Of a stretch of DNA of 64,000 nucleotides, positions 58,712-64,000 are shown piece after piece. Under the pieces are notes generated by a model. The model did no database searches. It had not been told where the DNA came from and was given only the letters and a program-made list of their open reading frames with translations. Each line of letters starts with the position of its first letter. The stretch's first letter is position 1. A program made the position numbers and the translations under genes. This stretch comes from Nocardioides sp. Root190 (GTDB lineage Bacteria; Actinomycetota; Actinomycetes; Propionibacteriales; Nocardioidaceae), in contig NZ_LMIA01000010.1 in the NCBI RefSeq assembly GCF_001428565.1, forward strand, positions 494,306-558,305. The letters run 5' to 3'.

Positions 58712-60277
58712 CTAGCTGCCTTTCGTGGCGAGGACGGAGTGGGTGGCATTGCTGCCGAGCAGCTGCCGGACGACTGGGGCGCAACCGCCGCAGCCGGTGG
58801 TGGCGCGAGTGGTGTCACGGGCCTGCTCGAGGGACGAGCACGCCCGGATCCGGCCGGCGCTGACGCCTGCGCACGCGCAGACCTCGGCGTCGTCGGGCAG
58901 CGTGCGGGCGACCTCGTCGCCGCCGGCGGGACGCTCCGGCATCAGGAGGTTCCCGGGCTCGTGGGCGCCGAGGACCGTCTGCCGGTCGAAGTGCTGGGTG
59001 ATCAGGCCGACCCGGGACAGGTCGCCGACCAGGGTGGCCGCGACGATCCGGCCGTCGCGGACGACCAGTCTGCGGTGGGAGCCGGAGATCGGGTTGGAGA
59101 CCTCGACGACCTCGCCCCCGGCCGCGATCTCGGCGGTCGCGTCACCGAGGACGGCGACGTCGAGGTCGGTGGCGCGCAGGCGGGCGACGATCCGGCTGCC
59201 GTCGTACTTCACGGACTCCTCGCACAGGATCCCCGCGAGGATGCCGGCCTGCTCCCAGGCGGGCGGCACGAAGCCGGTGGTGCGGCCGTCGTGCTCCACG
59301 CAGTCGCCGAGTGCGTGGATGCTCGGGTCGGTGACGCTCGCGAGCCGGTCGTCGACGACGATCCCGCGACGCACCTCGAGCCCGGCACCCCGGGCCAGTG
59401 CCGTCGACGGGCGGCCACCGGCGGTCAGGACGAGGAGGTCGGTGTCGAGGGTGAAGCCGTTGTCCAGCCGCAGCGACACGCGGCCGGGGTTGCGCGGCAG
59501 CGGGTCGAGGACCCGCACCTGCCCCTGGCCACCGAGGGCTCCGGTGCCGGAACCGTCCAGCGCGTCGTTGAGCCGGACGGCCCGGGCGCCGGTGTAGACC
59601 GCGACCCCGAGCTTCTTCAGGTCGCGGGCCAGGATCCTGCCTGCCGCGGAGCTGATCTGCTGGTGGAGCAGGTGCTCGGCACCCTCCACGATCTCGGTGT
59701 CGATCCCCCGTGCGCCCAGGGCCCGGGCGACCTGGAGGCCGAGCAGCCCGCCGCCGACCACGACCGCCCGGCGGTTGACCGGACGACCCTCGTCGTCGGT
59801 CTCCTCGATCGCCTCGACCAGGCCCTGGCAGTCCGAGAGCGACCGGAACGCGTGCACGGAGTCGTGCAGCGAGCCATCCATCCGCACCAGGCCCCGGATC
59901 GGCGGAAGGGTGGGGATGCTGCCGGTCGCGAGCACGAGCACGTCGTACTCGATGAGCGTGCCGTCGACCAGCATCACGTCGCGGTGGTCACGGTCGACCC
60001 CGAGGACCCGGGCGCCCAGGCGCAGGTCGATGCCGTGCTCGTCGTACCACTCCGTCGAGCGCAGCGTGAGCGCCTCGGGACGGTGGGTGCCCTCGAGGAC
60101 GGCGGAGAGGAGGATCCGGTTGTACGGCGCCACGGGCTCGTCGCCGAGGACCGTGATGTCCATCGTCGTGGTCGCGCCGCGCGCCACCAGCTCCTCGACC
60201 AGGCGCGTCGTCGCCATGCCGGAACCCACGACGACGAGCCGCGTGCGCGGCTCCTCGGGGCGGGGGCTCTCGGTCAT
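58712..60277 (-). CDS. FAD-dependent oxidoreductase with BFD-like [2Fe-2S] tail
   Basis: A 521-residue NirB-N-terminus-like flavoprotein: FAD loop VVVGSGMATTRLVEEL, PYNRILLSAVL, NAD loop AVVVGGGLLGLQVARAL, and a C-terminal BFD-type cluster motif (CACAGVSAGRI ... GCGGCAPVV). No sirohaem domain. It resembles the electron-transfer subunit (NasB/NasC-like) of assimilatory nitrate reductase and probably passes NADH electrons to the molybdenum protein encoded at the right end. First gene of the five-gene nitrite operon. Confidence 0.85.
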   Translation of the reverse strand: MTESPRPEEPRTRLVVVGSGMATTRLVEELVARGATTTMDITVLGDEPVAPYNRILLSAVLEGTHRPEALTLRSTEWYDEHGIDLRLGARVLGVDRDHRDVMLVDGTLIEYDVLVLATGSIPTLPPIRGLVRMDGSLHDSVHAFRSLSDCQGLVEAIEETDDEGRPVNRRAVVVGGGLLGLQVARALGARGIDTEIVEGAEHLLHQQISSAAGRILARDLKKLGVAVYTGARAVRLNDALDGSGTGALGGQGQVRVLDPLPRNPGRVSLRLDNGFTLDTDLLVLTAGGRPSTALARGAGLEVRRGIVVDDRLASVTDPSIHALGDCVEHDGRTTGFVPPAWEQAGILAGILCEESVKYDGSRIVARLRATDLDVAVLGDATAEIAAGGEVVEVSNPISGSHRRLVVRDGRIVAATLVGDLSRVGLITQHFDRQTVLGAHEPGNLLMPERPAGGDEVARTLPDDAEVCACAGVSAGRIRACSSLEQARDTTRATTGCGGCAPVVRQLLGSNATHSVLATKGS

Positions 60278-60551
60278 GTGTCCATGGTCGAGGGTGGAGA
60301 TTTCACGGCGGTTGTTTCGCAGCGCGCCCCGACGTCAACTAGTCCTCACAACCTCACCGGTCTCACGGGATCACGGCGGTGGGCCACGTCACGCCGGTGT
60401 AAATGTCAAGGAGAGCGGGCCCGGGGGCGGGGGCGGGATCATGCCCCCCGATCGGCCACTTCGCGTCCACAGGGACGTCTTTCCAACCGTTCTTCCACAA
60501 GACGTCACCAGGCCAGTCCTTTCCGTCGGCAGGTCGTGATCCAATCCTCAT
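60278..60551. other. intergenic region between the nitrite operon and an HNH gene
   Basis: 274 bases between divergent genes. It must hold the nitrite operon promoter. I see AT-rich pieces (GATTTCACGGCGGTTGTTTCG, read in two parts: GATTTCACGG and CGGTTGTTTCG; AACTAGTCCTC) but no convincing -10/-35 pair and no clear GlnR box. No small gene found. Confidence 0.5.
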
Positions 60552-61862
60552 ATGACCATTCACGTGTTCGACGACATGTCCAGGACCGACGTCCTGGACC
60601 ACGTCGAGCGCGCTCACGCCCTCAAGGCGCAGGCCGAGCGCGACGTGCTCGCCTGCGCGCGCCAGTGGGCCGTGCTGCACCACCCCGACCACCCCGACCG
60701 CTGCGCCGCGCTGTCCCCCCGGTCGCGCGCCAACGCCCGCCCCGCCGGCGCCGAGGGCACCCCGCCGATCACCGAGTACGCCGCCTCTGCCTTCGCCGCC
60801 CGCATCCGGACCTCCCCGTACGGCGCACGCAGGCTCATCGCCGACGCCGTGGACCTCCACCACCGCCTGCCCCGCCTCCAGGCCGGGATCGAGGACGGTC
60901 GGACCTCGGTGCGCTGCGCCCGACACGTCGCCGAAGCCACCCGTGAGCTCACTGCCGAGCAGGCCTCGTGGGTCGACACCGAGGTCGTCGACATCGCCGA
61001 CGGCCGGCTCGCATGGAAGCGGTTCACCGGGATCGTCAAGGGCAAGGTCGCCGTCGCGGCACCCGAGCTCGCCCGTGCCAAGGAGCTCGCTGCGGCCACC
61101 GAGCGAGGCATCCGGCTCTCCAGGGTCAACGAGCACGGCATCGGCACCCTGACGATCCGTGACCACATCACGACCCTGCTGCGCGCGACCGCCGGCATTG
61201 AGGCCGCCGCGCAGGCTCTCGCCGAGCAGGCTCCCGAACTGAGCCGGACCGACAGCAGACTGGCCGCGTTCGCGACGCTGACCAACCCCGAGGCGCACCC
61301 GGACCTCGCAGTGGGCCCGGTCAGGGCGCAGGTCCGGATCGACCTCAGCCTCACCCCCGACTCCCCCATCGCCCGGATGGACGGCCACGGGCCGGTGACC
61401 ACCGCCTGGGTGAAGGACGTGATCGCGCACCTCGGCGGCCGGGTCCGCGTCACGCCCGTCATCAACCTCGCCCACCAGGCCCCGGTCGATGCCTACGAGA
61501 TCCCCGCAGCCCTGCGCCGCGCGGTGCACCTCATCCACGGCGGCGACATCTTCCCGTACGCGCCCCACACGGGCCGGGCAATGGACACCGACCACAACAT
61601 CCCCCACTCCGAGGGCGGCGCAACCGAGGCCGGCAACCTCGGACCGATGACCCGGACCCACCACCGCATCAAGACCCACCACACCGAGGACGGCAAGGAG
61701 TGGGAGTGCCGACAACCCTTCCCCGGGATCGTGGTCTGGCGAGATCCCTACGGCACCACCTACGTCGTCGACCACACCGGGACCCGCAAGACCAGCCCAC
61801 CCCGGGCCGCGCCGGGCACATCTGACAGACCGGGTGAGGACTTCCGCAAGGGCGCGGCCTGA
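60552..61862 (+). CDS. DUF222 / HNH endonuclease
   Basis: A 436-residue protein with an N-terminal DUF222 helical domain (residues about 10-250) and a C-terminal HNH nuclease (about 345-400): DTDHNIPHSEGGATEAGNLGP then THHRIKTHH. These proteins occur in many copies in Nocardioides and other actinobacteria and behave as mobile or selfish genes; biological role unclear. The ATG 60552 has no ribosome site. Confidence 0.88.
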   Translation: MTIHVFDDMSRTDVLDHVERAHALKAQAERDVLACARQWAVLHHPDHPDRCAALSPRSRANARPAGAEGTPPITEYAASAFAARIRTSPYGARRLIADAVDLHHRLPRLQAGIEDGRTSVRCARHVAEATRELTAEQASWVDTEVVDIADGRLAWKRFTGIVKGKVAVAAPELARAKELAAATERGIRLSRVNEHGIGTLTIRDHITTLLRATAGIEAAAQALAEQAPELSRTDSRLAAFATLTNPEAHPDLAVGPVRAQVRIDLSLTPDSPIARMDGHGPVTTAWVKDVIAHLGGRVRVTPVINLAHQAPVDAYEIPAALRRAVHLIHGGDIFPYAPHTGRAMDTDHNIPHSEGGATEAGNLGPMTRTHHRIKTHHTEDGKEWECRQPFPGIVVWRDPYGTTYVVDHTGTRKTSPPRAAPGTSDRPGEDFRKGAA

Positions 61863-61918
61863 GGCCTTGGGGGTTGTGCCCGAGTGCGCTCACAAACCGA
61901 TGAGCGACCGCCGTGTGC

Positions 61919-62293
61919 CTATGGCCGACGGCCGTCAGGCGTCGTGCTCACTCGAGCCACGGCATGGAGCCAGCGACTCAACTGCTTCTTGCCGTAGAAA
62001 CGTTGAATCGACTGCAAGCCCAGCGCTTGTGTCCCGCGGGTGCGACCGTTCCATTCGATCGTCTCGACGTACTCTTCGCCGGGCACAGCGGCAGCGACAC
62101 GTACGCACATGATTGGTCGACCGCGCATCGTCACCTCATAGCCCGAGCCCACGGTCCCCGGCTCGCCCCATTCGCTGACAAGGCGAACACGTGGCTCGAG
62201 GACCGGCTGCTGACTCGGTGCCGACAGAACTGACCACACAGCCTCAGTCGGAGCTGGAATCCGAATCTCGAGACTGAACCGCACCGCCGACAT
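61919..62293 (-). CDS. SRPBCC-family protein, probably truncated or frameshifted
   Basis: A 124-residue frame starting ATG 62293 (MSAVRFSLEIRIPAPTEAVW), the usual opening of START/polyketide-cyclase-like SRPBCC proteins, continuing to YVETIEWNGRTRG. The final 40 residues are basic and do not look like the expected C-terminal helix, so the 3' part may be frameshifted or replaced. GC content is lower than in neighbours. It overlaps no other gene; the divergent DUF5063 gene starts 100 bases away. Confidence 0.5.
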   Translation of the reverse strand: MSAVRFSLEIRIPAPTEAVWSVLSAPSQQPVLEPRVRLVSEWGEPGTVGSGYEVTMRGRPIMCVRVAAAVPGEEYVETIEWNGRTRGTQALGLQSIQRFYGKKQLSRWLHAVARVSTTPDGRRP

Positions 62294-62393
62294 GGCCGGG
62301 ACCCTAGCAACCTGCTCAGGGACACACGCCCGACCTCGGATCCGGGCGAGGAACGGTTGGCGCGGACGCCCGACGATCCGGCATCCTGCAGTC

Positions 62394-62864
62394 GTGTTGA
62401 TGCTGGAGGAGGCCACTCGGTTCTGCGAACTCGTGGAGTCTGATGCGGGATCGAGCCCAGCCGAGTTCCGCGATGAACTGATCCTGGCTCTCACCGAACT
62501 TCTTGTCGTCGCCTATCGACTCCCGGACGTGGACCCCACGAGGAACGAGGAAGTGCCGGCAGTCGCTCACGGTGAGTGGGAGCAGATCTTCCAGCACCTC
62601 GGGAGGCGCCTGGAAGCGGACCTGTACTGGTCAGTGCTGCAGGTCGTGCCCTTCGATCCCGACGAGAGCGACACCGGGATCGGATCGCTCTGCGATGACC
62701 TGGCAGACATCTGGCGAGATCTCGTCGCCGGCCTGCGTGCCCTCAGCGGGGGGACCAGCGCCGATGAGGTCGCCTGGCAATGGAAGTACGACTTCGAGAG
62801 CCACTGGGGCCACCACGCAGTCGACGCGCTTCGCGTCCTGCACGCGCTCAAGTACGAGCCCTGA
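62394..62864 (+). CDS. DUF5063-like protein
   Basis: A 154-156 residue acidic protein; GTG 62394 and ATG 62400 are both possible, neither with a ribosome site. The sequence (FCELVESDAGSSPAEFRDEL, LGRRLEADLYWSVLQVVPFD, SLCDDLADIWRDLVAGLRAL, WQWKYDFESHWGHHAVDALR) matches the DUF5063 pattern of small cytosolic proteins often linked to immunity or toxin-neighbour loci. Function unknown. Codon use is less GC-biased than average here. Confidence 0.7.
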   Translation: MLMLEEATRFCELVESDAGSSPAEFRDELILALTELLVVAYRLPDVDPTRNEEVPAVAHGEWEQIFQHLGRRLEADLYWSVLQVVPFDPDESDTGIGSLCDDLADIWRDLVAGLRALSGGTSADEVAWQWKYDFESHWGHHAVDALRVLHALKYEP

Positions 62865-62897
62865 CACAGCGCGGCACCTCCCGCCTTCGGGAGGTCG

Positions 62898-63203
62898 TCA
62901 GCGACGAACCTTGCGCGCCACCTTCTTCAGCGCGCCCGCGCCAGCACCGGCTCCGCGCTTCACCAGACGGTGCGGCTTGCGGTTCGCCAGGTCCACGACG
63001 GAGTCGGCGATCCCCCAGGTGAGCTTGCCCTCGGACAGCTCGACCAGCGTCGCCAGCGGAAGGCCGACGGTCATGTCCTCCAGCTCCTGACGCTCCTTCT
63101 CGGTGGCCACCGGCGGGAGCTGGCGCACGATCAGCGCCTTGAAGGCGCGCCCGGGCAGGGTCGAGGACAGCTCGAGCACGGTCGACTGGCGGGTGAAGGG
63201 CAT
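62898..63203 (-). CDS. small basic protein of unknown function
   Basis: A 101-residue frame (MPFTRQSTVLELSSTLPGRA...) with a conserved-looking middle (TEKERQELEDMTVGLPLATLVELSEGKLTWG in parts) and a basic C-terminal tail (GAGAGALKKVARKVRR). GTCTCC/AGGAG lies just before the ATG on the minus strand (GAGGAGACCCC), a good ribosome site. I do not recognise the family. Confidence 0.6.
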   Translation of the reverse strand: MPFTRQSTVLELSSTLPGRAFKALIVRQLPPVATEKERQELEDMTVGLPLATLVELSEGKLTWGIADSVVDLANRKPHRLVKRGAGAGAGALKKVARKVRR

Positions 63204-63291
63204 GGGGTCTCCTCAAGGCATGGGCCGCGGAGCGGCACGGCGCACCGTATCGCGGATCGTGCCGGAGATTCGCGAGGTTGGAGCGCGCGGC

Positions 63292-64000
63292 TCAGACCAG
63301 CACCTCGGCCGCGCACACCTTGAACTCCGGCATCCGGCTGGAGGGGTCGAGGGCGTCATTGGTGAGGCGATTGGCACCGACCCAGTGGAACGGGATGAAG
63401 ACGGTGTCGGGGCGGATCGTGGTGACGATGCGGGCCGGTGCCTTCATCTCCCCCCGGCGGGTCCGTACGACGACGAGCGCGCCGTCGTGCGCACCGATCC
63501 GGTCGGCGAGCATCGGGTGCAGCTCGACGAAGGCACCCTCGTCGGTCAGCCCCTTGATCCGGCGGGTCTGGGCTCCGGACTGGTACTGGGCGAGCACACG
63601 GCCCGTCGTCAGGTGGACGGGGTACGACGCGTCGGGCTGCTCGGCGGCGCCGACGAACTCCTGCACCAGAAAGCGCGCCCGGCCGTCGGGGGTCGGGAAG
63701 GAGTCGTCGAACATCCGCGGCGTACCAGGGTGCGCGGCCTCGCCCGGACCCACGGCCGGACAGGGCCAGAAGACGCCCATCTCGTCGGTGATCCGGGCGT
63801 AGGTGATGCCGGAGTAGTCGGCCTTGCCGCCGGCTGAGGCGCGGCCGAGCTCGGCGAAGATCTCCTCCGGGTCGGTCGGGAAGGCGACGGGCGAACCGAG
63901 CCGGGTGGCGAGGCCCTCGATCACGTCGAGGTCGCTGCGCACCCCCTCGGGAGGCGCGATCGCCTGCTGGCGCAGGATCACCCGGCCTTCGAGGTTGGTC
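63292..64000 (-). CDS. molybdopterin oxidoreductase, C-terminal part (probable assimilatory nitrate reductase)
   Basis: The C-terminal 236 residues of a minus-strand gene that continues past the right edge. The molydopterin-dinucleotide-binding domain is visible: YPVHLTTGRVLAQYQSGAQ, HPMLADRIGAHDGALVVVRT and TVFIPFHWVGANRLTNDALDP, as in NasA/NarB-type nitrate reductases and related formate dehydrogenases. Nearness to the NirBD operon favours nitrate reductase. Its Fe-S and catalytic Cys regions lie outside the window. Confidence 0.82.
   Translation of the reverse strand, partial: TNLEGRVILRQQAIAPPEGVRSDLDVIEGLATRLGSPVAFPTDPEEIFAELGRASAGGKADYSGITYARITDEMGVFWPCPAVGPGEAAHPGTPRMFDDSFPTPDGRARFLVQEFVGAAEQPDASYPVHLTTGRVLAQYQSGAQTRRIKGLTDEGAFVELHPMLADRIGAHDGALVVVRTRRGEMKAPARIVTTIRPDTVFIPFHWVGANRLTNDALDPSSRMPEFKVCAAEVLV

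Noticed and set aside
60278..60551. GlnR-type nitrogen box before the nitrite operon
   Set aside because: GAAAC-like pieces exist (GCGAAACAACC, GTGAAATC), but their spacing does not fit the GlnR pattern.
1..64000. tRNA, rRNA, integrase, transposase or replication-origin features
   Set aside because: None could be recognised by eye; the DUF222-HNH gene is the only mobile-type coding sequence.

Overview
This window comes from a high-GC actinobacterium, most likely Nocardioides or a close relative (Nocardioidaceae). The grounds are very high GC with GTG/ATGA-coupled operons, short palindromic intergenic repeats, a DUF222-HNH endonuclease, a complete Mce operon, and the conserved actinobacterial order helicase / Tad genes / Ssd / HAD phosphatase. 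The genus is an inference; no rRNA is present.

Layout. 1-6814: end of a DUF1998 helicase, a small membrane protein, a tightly coupled Tad/Flp-type pilus-secretion operon on the minus strand, and a HAD phosphatase. 6815-7437: a gene-free stretch that is the syntenic position of the 6S-like Ms1/MTS2823 RNA, followed by a 100-bp tandem duplication and a dispersed repeat. 7438-9454: a CopC-CopD copper protein divergent from a small tautomerase. 9558-27873: a sugar-acid locus. It has a giant secreted ThuA-galactose-oxidase-LamG protein, 2-keto-3-deoxygluconate kinase, KDPG aldolase, an aldehyde dehydrogenase, a two-permease CUT2 ABC importer with its lipoprotein, KduD, KduI, a divergent IclR regulator, and a secreted protein joining a cupredoxin, a Cu-only superoxide-dismutase-like domain and PKD domains. 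A 16-bp inverted motif (GTYCR-N6-YGAAM) recurs in the promoter regions of these transcription units and probably is the IclR operator, tying the copper proteins to the sugar-acid pathway.

28125-34357: a degenerate Fic protein, a VapBC toxin-antitoxin pair, a methyltransferase, and a LytS/LytTR two-component system coupled to a small membrane protein and a sodium/solute symporter. 34379-46011: a full mce operon (two YrbE permeases, MceA-F, two Mce-associated proteins), then a TetR regulator and a lipase-like protein on the opposite strand. Two essentially identical perfect palindromes, one before the mce operon and one between the lipase-like gene and a multicopper oxidase, each lie at the same distance from a -10 box, so one TetR protein probably controls both. 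46028-53619: laccase-like oxidase, DUF2236 oxygenase-like protein, lipocalin/CrtC-like protein, RTX repeat protein, and an AveC-like membrane protein divergent from a second TetR regulator.

53868-60277: a five-gene minus-strand assimilatory nitrite reductase operon (FAD/BFD protein, NirB, NirD, HemD-winged-helix fusion, sirohydrochlorin chelatase) carrying 22-bp repeats, one array of which encodes the N-terminus of the chelatase. 60552-64000: DUF222-HNH endonuclease, an SRPBCC protein, a DUF5063 protein, a small unknown protein, and the C-terminal part of a molybdopterin oxidoreductase, probably the assimilatory nitrate reductase that feeds NirBD.
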